NCBI GenBank assembly: GCA_024234875.1
Contig: JACKNM010000024.1
Span: 6,758 to 70,757 of the forward strand
Reading direction: 5' to 3'
Length of the DNA: 64,000 bases
From: Ectothiorhodospiraceae bacterium
GTDB taxonomy: Bacteria > Pseudomonadota > Gammaproteobacteria > HK1
In this document: positions 41,126 through 53,465 of the stretch, in pieces
Layout: each line of letters begins with the position of its first letter
Position numbering within the stretch: the stretch's first letter is position 1
Position numbers and translations under genes: made by a program
Notes under the pieces: generated by a model
Database searches by the model: none
What the model was told of the DNA's origin: nothing
What the model saw: only the letters and a program-made list of their open reading frames with translations

Positions 41126-43039
41126 CTATTGCACGCGGTCGTCGTAGACGACGACCTCGGACCCGGCGCGCATGGCCTTGATCATGGCGTCGAACTCGGC
41201 TCGACCGAGCTCGGCCGAGAGCCGCGCCCGGATCGCGGTCGCACGCTCCTGGGCGCCGTCGGCCGCCGCGGGCACCGCGACGCTGTCGAGGCGAATCAAT
41301 GCGTAATCACCGCCGTCGACCGCCGTACCGTCGAACCCGGGCCCATCCCCCGTCGGGCGCGGCATGCGGAACACCGCCTCGACGAGCTCGCGTGACGGCA
41401 GGCTCGTCTCGCGGGTCACGGTCTGCGCCTCAGTCCACTGCGCACCCGCCTCGGATGCGACGGTCTCCGGGCTCTCACCACCCCGCAGCCGACCGACCAG
41501 CTTCTCACCGAGCTCGCGCGCCGCGTCACGTGCATGCTCGTCGACCAGCTCCGCCACGACCACGTCGCGCACCTCGTCGAGAGTCTGCGGGCGTGCCGGC
41601 TTGTGCTCCAGCACGCGGACGACGACCGCGCGCCCCCCCTCGAGCTCGACCAGATCGCTGTTGTGGCCTTCCTCGAGCACCTCGGGGGTGAATGCCGCCT
41701 GGATCACGCCCGGTTCCGAGCCCACGCCGAGGCCATTCAAGGTGGCGTCGCGACCGATGAGGTCGGTCTCCTGCAACGGCACCCCCAGGGCATCGGCGGC
41801 GCCTTCGAGGTTGTCGGACTGCTCGAAGGCGATGGTCGCGAGCCGCTCCGCCTGATCGACGTACATCCGCTCCGCCTGCTCGTTCCGGTACTCGGCGACC
41901 AGCACGTCGCGGACCTCCTCGAACGAGCGGGTCACTGACGGACGGATGCCGGTGACCTTGATCAGGTGCAGCCCGAAGCGCGACCGAACCGGCTCGCTGA
42001 CGACACCCTCGGCCAGGGTGAACGCCGCGTTCTCGAACTCGGGATCCATCACACCTCGACCGAACCAGCCGAGGTCGCCACCCTGACCGGCGGTACCGGG
42101 GTCCTCCGAGTTGGTCTTCGCGAGCTCCGCAAAATCGCCGCCGGCGGCGAGCGCCGCCTCCACCTCGGCCAGCTTCCCGCGCGCCGCGCTCACCGCCGCC
42201 TCGTCTGCGTCCTGAGGCACGGACAGGAGGATGTGGCTCGCTCGCCGCTGCTCGGCCGTCCGATAGTTCTCCTTGCGCTCCTCGTAGCGCCGCCGCAGCT
42301 CCTCGTCGGCGACCTCGACCCCACTGGCGAGCGCGGCTCGCGAGATCTCGACGTACTGGAGCTTGACCTGCTCGGCGGTGACGAACCGATCACGATTGCG
42401 CTCGAAGTGCGCCGTGATGTCGGCATCGGACGGCTGGTAGTCCCGGTGGTCGGCAGCCGCCAGCCGCAACGAGCGGAAGGCGCGGGTTTCCCGCGCGAGG
42501 TTCGAGAAGCGCTCGACCTCCGGAGCGGTGACCACGGTCGCGCCACCGGCGGCCTCGCGGAACTGCTCGAGCAGGAGCGAGCGACGGAGCTCTTCCTCGA
42601 ACCCCAGCGAGGTGTAGCCCTGCGAGCGCAGCGCCTGCTCGTAGAGCTCGACCGCGAATGCCCCCTCGCGCTGGAACGACGGCTGGCTGCGCACCGCCTC
42701 GACGAGCTGCGCGTCGCCGACGCGCATCTTCCCGTCGGCGGCGGCCTGGAGTAGCAGCTGGTCGTTGACGAGCTGGTCGACGGTCCGCTTGCGCAACAGC
42801 TCGTCGTCGACGGTGTCGGCGGCAGCGCCGAACAGCGCGCGCAGCTGCTGGCGCTGGCGCTGATAGGCGTTCTGGAACGCCTGCAGCGGCACTTCCTCGT
42901 CGTTGACCCGTGCCACGACGACGGTCGCGTCCGGGCTGACGTAATCCTGGATACCCCACAGCGCGAACGGGATCACGATGAGGATGACGATGATCCAGGC
43001 AATGATGCCCGTCGCCCGATCCCGAATCTGTTGGAGCAT
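41126..43039 (-). CDS. ppiD: Periplasmic folding chaperone PpiD
   Basis: A 637-residue inner-membrane-anchored chaperone. A single N-terminal helix (AWIIVILIVIPFALWGI) follows a short basic start (MLQQIRDRATG), as in PpiD. A SurA-N-like chaperone region comes next; a parvulin domain occupies residues ~265-365 (RASHILLSV ... AELAKTNSEDPGTAGQGGDLG ... VRSRFGLHLIKV), and a second C-terminal SurA-like region ends the protein. It aids envelope protein folding at the Sec exit. Located after hupB and two tRNA genes on the same strand. Confidence 0.93.
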   Translation of the reverse strand: MLQQIRDRATGIIAWIIVILIVIPFALWGIQDYVSPDATVVVARVNDEEVPLQAFQNAYQRQRQQLRALFGAAADTVDDELLRKRTVDQLVNDQLLLQAAADGKMRVGDAQLVEAVRSQPSFQREGAFAVELYEQALRSQGYTSLGFEEELRRSLLLEQFREAAGGATVVTAPEVERFSNLARETRAFRSLRLAAADHRDYQPSDADITAHFERNRDRFVTAEQVKLQYVEISRAALASGVEVADEELRRRYEERKENYRTAEQRRASHILLSVPQDADEAAVSAARGKLAEVEAALAAGGDFAELAKTNSEDPGTAGQGGDLGWFGRGVMDPEFENAAFTLAEGVVSEPVRSRFGLHLIKVTGIRPSVTRSFEEVRDVLVAEYRNEQAERMYVDQAERLATIAFEQSDNLEGAADALGVPLQETDLIGRDATLNGLGVGSEPGVIQAAFTPEVLEEGHNSDLVELEGGRAVVVRVLEHKPARPQTLDEVRDVVVAELVDEHARDAARELGEKLVGRLRGGESPETVASEAGAQWTEAQTVTRETSLPSRELVEAVFRMPRPTGDGPGFDGTAVDGGDYALIRLDSVAVPAAADGAQERATAIRARLSAELGRAEFDAMIKAMRAGSEVVVYDDRVQ

Positions 43040-43081
43040 GGACCGCGGTGCCCTCGGGCGCTGTGTGTCTGGGTGCTGAGC

Positions 43082-43108
43082 CCGGGGAGCCGCGTGGCGG
43101 CTCCCCGG
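43082..43108 (-). terminator. Strong GC hairpin downstream of tRNA-Asp
   Basis: CCGGGGAGCCGC-GTG-GCGGCTCCCCGG is a perfect 12-bp stem with a 3-nt loop, 11 bp beyond the tRNA-Asp 3' end on the minus strand and 43 bp before ppiD. There is no U-tract, so it may be a terminator or a tRNA 3' processing/attenuation structure in the hupB-tRNA-ppiD transcript. Confidence 0.5.
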
Positions 43109-43118
43109 TCAGGTCGGA

Positions 43119-43195
43119 TGGCGGAGCGGACGGGACTCGAACCCGCGACCTCCGGCGTGACAGGCCGGCATTCTAACCGACTGAACTACCGCTCC
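43119..43195 (-). tRNA. tRNA-Asp (anticodon GTC)
   Basis: A 77-nt cloverleaf. The acceptor GGAGCGG pairs with CCGCTCC; discriminator G and CCA are encoded. The anticodon stem-loop CCGGC-CTGTCAC-GCCGG carries GTC. The T arm has GTTCGAGTC. It sits after tRNA-Val between hupB and ppiD. Confidence 0.96.
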
Positions 43196-43205
43196 TCGAG
43201 AAGAC

Positions 43206-43281
43206 TGGTGGGTGCTGAGGGGTTCGAACCCCCGACCTTCGCCTTGTAAGGGCGACGCTCTCCCAACTGAGCTAAGCACCC
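43206..43281 (-). tRNA. tRNA-Val (anticodon TAC)
   Basis: A 76-nt cloverleaf. The acceptor GGGTGCT pairs with AGCACCC, discriminator A and encoded CCA. The anticodon loop is CTTACAA (TAC). The T arm has GTTCGAACC. It starts 13 bp after the hupB stop, so it is probably co-transcribed with hupB. Confidence 0.96.
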
Positions 43282-43294
43282 CCGACGAAGTCCC

Positions 43295-43567
43295 TCAGTT
43301 TAGGGACTCCTTCAGGGCTTTTCCAGGCCTGAAAACCGCCGCCCGGCTCGCCGGCACCTCTATCGCCGCTCCGGTGCGCGGATTACGCACCGTCCGCGCC
43401 GCCCGCTCGCGCGAGGCGAAGGTCCCGAAGCCCGCGAGGGCAACCGTTTCCCCGCTTCTCAGCGCCGCCGAGATGGCGCCGAGCATTGCATCCACGGTCC
43501 GCGCCGCCGAAGCGGCCGAGATGTCGGCCTCCTCGGCGACATGCCGGACCAGATCCGCCTTGTTCAC
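43295..43567 (-). CDS. hupB: DNA-binding protein HU-beta
   Basis: A 90-residue nucleoid protein. The N-terminus MNKADLVRHVAEEADIS and the DNA-binding beta arms with FGTFASRERAARTVRNPRTG are diagnostic; the end FRPGKALKESLN is typical. The start is GTG 43567. It is preceded by a near-consensus sigma70 promoter and follows lon, as in most gammaproteobacteria. Confidence 0.96.
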   Translation of the reverse strand: MNKADLVRHVAEEADISAASAARTVDAMLGAISAALRSGETVALAGFGTFASRERAARTVRNPRTGAAIEVPASRAAVFRPGKALKESLN

Positions 43568-43650
43568 AGCAACACCCCGTGCTCGATCGATTTGCGGTGG
43601 ACATTCACACCGGCGATTCAGGCAACGGGGCCAACTGCGCGGCGGCGCAT

Positions 43651-43678
43651 ATCATACGGCCGGGCGACGGCCTGTCAA
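43651..43678 (-). promoter_or_regulatory. Sigma70 promoter of hupB
   Basis: Read on the minus strand: TTGACA (perfect -35), a 16-bp spacer and TATGAT (-10, 5/6). It lies about 85 bp upstream of the hupB GTG in the lon-hupB gap. It is the best promoter match seen in the window and would drive hupB and the two tRNA genes. Confidence 0.8.
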
Positions 43679-43755
43679 GGCGCATTCGCGCCGCGCACCG
43701 CAGGCCGTAGCGCGGCTCCCCGGCGGAGCGCTCGGCGCTCCGCCACGAGGATCAC

Positions 43756-46149
<2,394 letters not shown>

Positions 46150-46468
46150 TGGTCTCCCGGAGCACCAGTGGGGCCCCTGACGGCTCGACGAAAGTTACCT
46201 TACAGCGGGGCTCGCGGACCGCACAACACGCCCACGCGGGATGTCCACGAAGGTGGCGGTGACACATTGCAAATTCAACCCACCACCACGCCGCAGTCTC
46301 GGAGGTCGTCGCGGCCAGGGTAGCCGCATGCGGCCGGGGCGCGTGTGCCCGCGGTCACAGACGGGGGACCCACGCAGAACCGTGGGTCGACAGCGTGAGT
46401 CTGAGCGCGGGAACCGGTCCGGGGACCGGTGCAGGGGAAACGCCGCGGTGGGTGCGGCCCGAACCGGC
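46150..46468. other. 319-bp lon-clpX gap with two hairpins
   Basis: No gene is visible. Two perfect hairpins lie near the clpX end: GACCCACG-6 nt-CGTGGGTC (46367-46388) and ACCGGTC-CGGG-GACCGGT (46413-46430). As clpX is on the minus strand, both are downstream of its stop and could act as its terminator, although no U-tract follows. The part next to lon (46200-46300) is more AT-rich and should contain the lon promoter; I see no confident -35/-10 pair. Confidence 0.5.
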
Positions 46469-47752
<1,284 letters not shown>

Positions 47753-47818
47753 CTCGCTACCTCTCGAAGCGCGTGCGGCCCGGTGGCGACACCTGCGTCC
47801 CGGTCCTGTTCCGTCCTG

Positions 47819-48463
47819 TCACGCGCCGGGGGCGGCCGCGCGCGACTGGAGCATGCGGTCGATCAGACCGTACTCCACCGCCTCGTCGGCGCTCATGAAC
47901 CGGTCACGGTCGGTATCCTGCGCGATGCGTTCCACCGGCTGGCCGGTGTGACTGGCGAGGATGTCGTTCAGCCGCTCACGCGTGCGCAGGATCTCGCGCG
48001 CGTGGATGTCGATGTCCGATGCCTGCCCCTGGAAGCCACCGAGCGGCTGATGGATCATCATCCGCGAGTGGGGCAGGCAGAAACGCTTGCCCTTGGTGCC
48101 CCCGGCCAGGAGCAGGGCGCCCATGCTGGCCGCCTGCCCGATGCACATCGTGCTCACGTCGGGCTTGATGAACTGCATGGTGTCGTAGATCGCGAGCCCC
48201 GCGGAGACGATGCCGCCCGGAGAATTGATGTAGACGTGGATGTCCTTGTCCGGATTCTCCGACTCCAGGAACAGGAGCTGGGCCACGACGACGTTCGCCA
48301 CCATGTCGTCGATCGGGCCACAGAGAAAGACCACCCGCTCCTTGAGCAGGCGGGAGTAGATGTCGTACGCCCGCTCGCCCCGTGCGGACTGCTCGACGAC
48401 CATCGGCACCAGGTTCAAGGCTCTAACGTCCACGGCTCCGCTCGACATGGCCATATCGGTCAT
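47819..48463 (-). CDS. clpP: ClpP serine protease subunit
   Basis: A 214-residue Clp peptidase. The catalytic triad fits S113 (GQAASMGALLL), H138 (SRMMIHQPLGG) and D187 (QDTDRDRF), with the same spacing as in the E. coli enzyme. ATG 48463 gives MTDMAMSSGAV; a leader of ~15 residues is likely processed. Follows tig by about 135 bp. Confidence 0.97.
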   Translation of the reverse strand: MTDMAMSSGAVDVRALNLVPMVVEQSARGERAYDIYSRLLKERVVFLCGPIDDMVANVVVAQLLFLESENPDKDIHVYINSPGGIVSAGLAIYDTMQFIKPDVSTMCIGQAASMGALLLAGGTKGKRFCLPHSRMMIHQPLGGFQGQASDIDIHAREILRTRERLNDILASHTGQPVERIAQDTDRDRFMSADEAVEYGLIDRMLQSRAAAPGA

Positions 48464-48597
48464 TCAGAACGCTTCCTTTAATACGCGACACCGCCCGCGG
48501 CCGCCAGATCCAGGCACCAGATTCGACGCCCCACCGGCGTCGACCGGCGGGCTTCGGAGGGTCCGGGGGGAGACTGTGACCACCGCGGCACGGAGGT

Positions 48598-49917
48598 TCA
48601 AGGCTGGCCGGTAGTCTGGCCGGGATTCATGATCGCGTCAAACGAGCTCGGCTGTTCTGTGACCTTCATCCGCTCCACGACCCAGTCGATGACCTGGTCC
48701 TCGAGAACCACCGACTCGATCTCGCCGAGCCGCTGCCGATCCGAGTAGTACCAGGCGACCACCTGCTCCGGCTGCTCGTAGGTGGTGGCGATCATCTCGA
48801 CGCGCTCGCGCACGCGATTCGGGTCGACCTTGATCTCGTTGACCTTGATGATCTCGCCGAGCAGCAGACCGAGGGCCACGCGACGGCGGGCCTGCCCCTC
48901 CACCATCTCGCGATCGATCGGGATCTGCTCGGGGTCGATGCCGGCGTTCGCCATCTCGCTGCGGCGCCGGGCGATCGCCTCGTCGGCCTCCGAGGTGACC
49001 AGGGACGGCGGAACGTCGACCGTCGTGGCGTCGAGCAACGCCTCGGTCACGCGCTGCTTGACCAGGTTACGGATGCCCATGGTCAGCTCGCGCTGCATGT
49101 TCCCCCGCACCTCCTCGCGCAGCCCCGCCACGCCCTTGTCGGCGATCCCGAAGCCCTCGGCGAACGCGTCGTCGACCTCCGGCAGGCGCGGTTCCTCGAC
49201 CGCCTTCACCGTGACCTCGAAACGCGCCGGCTTGCCGGCGAGCCCGCCGGCACCGTAGTTCTCGGGGAAGGTCAGCTCGAGGGTCAACTGCTGCCCTGCG
49301 GTGGCGCCGACCAGCCCGGCCTCGAAGCCCGGGATCATGCGCCCACCGTCGAGCTCGACCGCGAAGTCCGTGCCCTGCCCACGCTCCAGCGGCTCACCGT
49401 CGACATAGCCCTGGAAGTCGATGACCACCCGGTCGCTCTCGGTGGCGGCGCGCTCCACCGCCTCGAAGGTGCGCCGCTGGCGACGCAGCGTCTCGATCAT
49501 GCGGTCGACGTCGGCGTCGGCGACCTCGGCCGCCGGACGCGCGATCTCGATCGAGCCGAGATCGGGAAGGGCGATCTCCGGGAAGATGTCGAACACCGCG
49601 GTGTAGCCGAAGCCACCATCGGGTCCGACCTCGAGGGGCTCGATGGTCGGATTGCCCGCCGGCTGCAGCTTCTCCTGGCTCAGCGCATCGTAGAAGCTGC
49701 GCTGGACCATCTCGCCGACCACCTCGTCACGCACCTGCCGGCCGAAGCGCTGGGCCACGACCTTGCGCGGGGCCTTGCCCGGCCGGAACCCGGGCAGGCG
49801 AACCTTGCGCATCATGTCGTCGAGGCGGCGCTCGACCTCCCCCTTGATGCGCTCCTCGGGGATCGTGACCTGCATGCGACGCTCGAGACCTTGCGTCGAC
49901 TCGACGGTTACCTGCAT
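48598..49917 (-). CDS. tig: Trigger factor
   Basis: A 439-residue ribosome-bound chaperone. The ribosome-binding signature is GFRPGKAPRKVVAQRFG (residues ~45-61). A PPIase domain (residues ~150-245, including DRVVIDFQGYVDG and TFPENYGAGGLAGKPARFEV) and a C-terminal helical chaperone domain follow. It heads tig-clpP-clpX-lon. A tRNA-Leu gene lies upstream. Confidence 0.96.
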   Translation of the reverse strand: MQVTVESTQGLERRMQVTIPEERIKGEVERRLDDMMRKVRLPGFRPGKAPRKVVAQRFGRQVRDEVVGEMVQRSFYDALSQEKLQPAGNPTIEPLEVGPDGGFGYTAVFDIFPEIALPDLGSIEIARPAAEVADADVDRMIETLRRQRRTFEAVERAATESDRVVIDFQGYVDGEPLERGQGTDFAVELDGGRMIPGFEAGLVGATAGQQLTLELTFPENYGAGGLAGKPARFEVTVKAVEEPRLPEVDDAFAEGFGIADKGVAGLREEVRGNMQRELTMGIRNLVKQRVTEALLDATTVDVPPSLVTSEADEAIARRRSEMANAGIDPEQIPIDREMVEGQARRRVALGLLLGEIIKVNEIKVDPNRVRERVEMIATTYEQPEQVVAWYYSDRQRLGEIESVVLEDQVIDWVVERMKVTEQPSSFDAIMNPGQTTGQP

Positions 49918-50038
49918 GACGAGCTCTCTACCGAATTGGGCGGCGCCACCGACCGGTCACGGGTCGACCTCGGGATGCGCCTTGGATGCCGGTCTGGCGG
50001 TCGCAGCGGTGGGCCGGGCCCGCTGCGCACGCCGGTGC

Positions 50039-50123
50039 TGGTGCGAAAGGAGAGACTCGAACTCTCACGGGTTGCCCCACTGGCACCTAAAACCAGCGCG
50101 TCTACCGATTCCGCCACTTTCGC
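50039..50123 (-). tRNA. tRNA-Leu (anticodon TAG)
   Basis: An 85-nt class II tRNA with long variable arm. The acceptor GCGAAAG pairs with CTTTCGC, discriminator A and encoded CCA. The anticodon stem-loop CTGGT-TTTAGGT-GCCAG carries TAG. It is about 120 bp upstream of tig, as tRNA-Leu is in several gammaproteobacteria. Confidence 0.95.
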
Positions 50124-50227
50124 GTGAATCCGAAGGCGACGATTATACAGCCGCCCGGGCCCCTGGGTACCCTCGCCCCTTCCCTCGAGCCCGCCACGGG
50201 CGGCGCATCCGGGCGCGGGCGGTCGCC

Positions 50228-53215
50228 TCAGCCGGCGGTCGCCGCCTCGCCGAGCCGCCGCCCGAGACTGCCCATGGCACGCTCGACCAGGGGCACGTCG
50301 GCGAGCGGGACCAGTCGCCGCTCGCGCATCTCGACCGCGAGCGCGTAGACGCTCGCCTCGCTCACCTTCTCGCCGGCGGGGTCGGTGAACAGGTAACGGT
50401 TGCCGTCGCCGCCGATGCGCGACAGCCGGGCGCGCAGATTGCGCCCGTCGGCGTGCCTGAACTCCACCCAGTCGCCGACCTGCAGGGCCTCCGCCAGCCG
50501 CAGCCAGTGGTTCGGGTCGTCCTCACCCGGCAGCGCCTCGGCCACCGCCTGGTGCAGGCTCGAGGCCGGCTCCCCGCTCGGCGAGGCCTCGCCGTGGAAG
50601 CGGTCGCCAGCATCCGCCTCCGCCCCGGAGCGCAGGACCGCCAGCACGTGGTGGACGGCCATCGCGGCGGCGACCTCGCCGGCGTTGCAGCCACCCATGC
50701 CGTCGGCGAGGACCACGAGGCCATGGCCCGGGCACAGCGCGAGCGCGTCCTCGTTGTGCGAGCGGCGCCGACCGACGTCGCTCGCACCGGCCATCACGTG
50801 GCCACCATCGGTGCCGACGTCGACCACCGCGACGGTCACGTTGTCGCGTCCACCCGCCTCGTTGGCGGCCGCGACGAGGCGCTCGCAACAGCTCTCGACG
50901 TCGGCGTCGCGGTCGGCGAGCAGCGTCGCGAGCCGGCTGTCGTCGACCATGTCCGACAGGCCGTCGGAGCACAGCAGTAGCCGGTCCCCGGGCGTCACCT
51001 CGAGCTCGCGCACGGTCGCCTCGACACTCGCCTCCGGGCCCACCGCGCGCGTCACCACGTTCCCGGCGACGTGCTTGGCGACCTCCTCGGCGCTCCAGCC
51101 CGAGCGCGCCATCAGCTCCTCGCGCAGCGAATGGTCGCGCGTCAGCCGCTCGAGGGCACCGTCGTGCAGCCGATAGGCCCGTGAATCTCCGACGTGGGCG
51201 ACGAGGACGCGTTGCCCGCGCAGGCGGGCGATGACCATCGTCGCCCCCATCCCGTCGCACTGACTACGGGCCGTGGCCGCAGCGTGGACCGCGGCGTTGG
51301 CCCGCGCGATCGCGGTCTCCAGCGCCGCACGGTCGTCGGCCACCGCGACCGGGGTCGGCGGTGGCGGCTCCGGCGTGCCGCCGCCACGAACCGCGCGCAG
51401 GTGCAGCGTCGCCAGGATGGACAGGAACTCTCGACGCTCCGCGGCCGCCACGCCGGCGGCCTCCATCCCCGCCTTGAGCGCGTCCACCAGCCGCGGCAAT
51501 CCGAGGACGAACTGGCGGCGCTCCTGCGGCGACGCCTTGGGGAGCACGCTCCACACCAGGCGCTCCAAGGTCTCGTCGGCCTTGCGCACGTCGGCGCCGT
51601 CGACGCCCTGGCGTAGGGCGTGCGTCAGCAGGAGATCGCGCCAGTGACGGTTGGCGAACACCTGCACCACCTCCGGCACCCCGGTCGGAGACAGCCGCCG
51701 GGCGACCACCTCGCCCGCCCAGTCGCGCAGGGCGGCGAGCCGCTCGGCCTCCTCCTCCCGCGCCGCGACCTCGCTCGCCGTCGCCTCCAGCGCCGACTCC
51801 CGGGTCGCGACCAGTGCCTCCAGCCGGGTGAGCACCTCGGCGAAGACCTCGAGCCGGTCCTCGAACTCGTTGAGGACCCTGGCCACCAGCGCCTCGAGCT
51901 CGGCGAAGAAGGGATCGTCGGTGCCTTGCGAGTCGTCCCAGGCGACCGCGACCTCGGCGAGCAGGTTCAGGAAGCGCCGGACCGGATGCAGCTTGCGCGA
52001 GAAGAAGGCCTTGTCGACGAAGGCGACCTTGAGCACCGGGATCTGCAGCCGCGCGATCAACGCCTTCATCGCGTGGGGAATGGTGCGGTCGTCGAGGATG
52101 TAGTCGAACATCATCGCGACCACGTCGATCAGCAGATCGTCGAGGTTGGACAGCCCCTGAGTGGCGCCGGTCGCGCGGATCTCGCGAATCACGTTCGACG
52201 GCGCGACCGGTGCGCCGTCGGGCGCCATGGCGCCGTCCGCATCGGCGACCACGCCGCCACCCGCCATCGTGCGCTGCAGCGCGGTGAGGCGCGCCATCAC
52301 CGGGGCGGGTGCGCCGAGCCCGCCACTGGCCCCGACCGCCATCACCTGGCGGAGAACGGCCATCAGCCCGTCGGGCTCGGCGGCCCCGGTCTCGACGGTG
52401 GCGCCGAGGCCGGCGGTCGCCCCGCTGCTCGCCCCTGGTGCCGGGGCGACCGACGATTGCGCCGACGCGTTGGCCGCCGGGGCTGGCCCCGGTCCACGCC
52501 CCGCCGACGGCGGGCGCGGCACCGTGGTCACCTTGGGTCGGACCTCGGGTAGCACGCCGGCCTCGATCAGGAGCTGGTTCACGCGGCGGTAGGCGTGGGA
52601 CGCGACCGGCTCCAGGTGCCGGTCGAAGAGCTTGAGGACGATGAGCCGCGTCTCCAGCGAGGCGTCGGTTCGCATGCAGGCCGCGCGCAGCGCCTCGCAC
52701 ACGACGCCCGGCCCGAGGGGGTCGTGGGCGCCGTCGATCGACTCGACGTCGAGCAGCGCCTCGAGCCGGCGCTCGAGCGCGTAGAGCTCCTCGGCGCAGC
52801 GGTCGCGCAGCTTCGCCGTCATGTTGCCGACCGCGAGGTCGACCTCGAGCTCGTCCTCGTCGACCAGGGCGAGCGTCGGCGTGTCGGTGGGGCCCGGAGC
52901 GCCCTCGCCGTCACGTGCGAGCGCGATGCGGTCGCCGATCCGGCGTGACAGCTCGCGCGCGAACTCCGTCGCCAGACCGGCGCGCTCGATCCGCAATCGG
53001 CGCATCGACTCGAAGTAGACGGCTTGCGCCTGGAGCGTCTCGGCGCGCTCGGACATCGAGTAGAGCGCGTCGTCGACGTCGTCGAGGACGCGCGGAATCG
53101 CCTCCTCGAACGTCCTCTGAAAGCACGCGGCCGCGCGCGCGACCAGGGCCTGACGCCGGCTCCGCGGCTCGGCCGAGGCGGACGGTCGGTGCAGGTCGAT
53201 GATTGGCTGCGTCAT
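50228..53215 (-). CDS. DUF1631 protein with an inserted, circularly permuted PP2C phosphatase domain
   Basis: A 995-residue single frame. Residues 1-~625 match DUF1631 (early DDVDDALYSMSERAE and YFESMRRLRIERA; later RLQIPVLKVAFVDKAFFSR; WSVLPKASPQERRQFV). Residues ~905-995 match the DUF1631 C-terminal beta domain (VGDWVEFRHADGRNLRA, NRYLFTDPAGEKV). Between them, residues ~636-865 form a PP2C phosphatase in the wrong order: MGAT (656), HVGDSRAYRL (D677), TRDHS, CSDGLSDM (D751) and GGRDN (D791) come first, then GASDVGRRRSHNED (NED 821-823) and ADGMGG (D838). Canonical PP2C starts with the last two. All metal ligands expected from the family are present, so it is likely active on phospho-Ser/Thr. 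The joint is a ~5-residue GTDGG linker. Divergent from the HDOD-REC-GGDEF operon. Confidence 0.9.
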   Translation of the reverse strand: MTQPIIDLHRPSASAEPRSRRQALVARAAACFQRTFEEAIPRVLDDVDDALYSMSERAETLQAQAVYFESMRRLRIERAGLATEFARELSRRIGDRIALARDGEGAPGPTDTPTLALVDEDELEVDLAVGNMTAKLRDRCAEELYALERRLEALLDVESIDGAHDPLGPGVVCEALRAACMRTDASLETRLIVLKLFDRHLEPVASHAYRRVNQLLIEAGVLPEVRPKVTTVPRPPSAGRGPGPAPAANASAQSSVAPAPGASSGATAGLGATVETGAAEPDGLMAVLRQVMAVGASGGLGAPAPVMARLTALQRTMAGGGVVADADGAMAPDGAPVAPSNVIREIRATGATQGLSNLDDLLIDVVAMMFDYILDDRTIPHAMKALIARLQIPVLKVAFVDKAFFSRKLHPVRRFLNLLAEVAVAWDDSQGTDDPFFAELEALVARVLNEFEDRLEVFAEVLTRLEALVATRESALEATASEVAAREEEAERLAALRDWAGEVVARRLSPTGVPEVVQVFANRHWRDLLLTHALRQGVDGADVRKADETLERLVWSVLPKASPQERRQFVLGLPRLVDALKAGMEAAGVAAAERREFLSILATLHLRAVRGGGTPEPPPPTPVAVADDRAALETAIARANAAVHAAATARSQCDGMGATMVIARLRGQRVLVAHVGDSRAYRLHDGALERLTRDHSLREELMARSGWSAEEVAKHVAGNVVTRAVGPEASVEATVRELEVTPGDRLLLCSDGLSDMVDDSRLATLLADRDADVESCCERLVAAANEAGGRDNVTVAVVDVGTDGGHVMAGASDVGRRRSHNEDALALCPGHGLVVLADGMGGCNAGEVAAAMAVHHVLAVLRSGAEADAGDRFHGEASPSGEPASSLHQAVAEALPGEDDPNHWLRLAEALQVGDWVEFRHADGRNLRARLSRIGGDGNRYLFTDPAGEKVSEASVYALAVEMRERRLVPLADVPLVERAMGSLGRRLGEAATAG

Positions 53216-53465
53216 GGCTCCCCAGGCGGAGGTCGGGCCTCGAGCGTTCTCCCGCCGGTCGCTTCAGCGGCCGCCCGGCACCACCCTTGAGCCGGGCGGG
53301 AGCCCGCTGCCAACCACTTCGCACCATCGCCGACGAACGGTCCGGCTGGGGGGGACGAGCGGTCGGGGGCGCGCGTCGCGCACACGCCAGGCCGGCTGCA
53401 AGCTCAAGACGAGAGCCAGGCGGCCGCTAGCCCGCCAAGCGATCTCAAAGACGAGGCCAGTCCCG

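Noticed and set aside
43031..43249. Short + strand frame (GLEPATSGVTGRHSNRLNY-like)
   Set aside because: It is the well-known spurious translation of the antisense of tRNA genes; the DNA is tRNA-Asp and tRNA-Val.
46245..46285. Possible sigma32 heat-shock promoter of lon (GTTGAA followed by a C-rich element on the minus strand)
   Set aside because: The -35 is fair but the -10-like element matches the consensus at only about three positions; not supportable.
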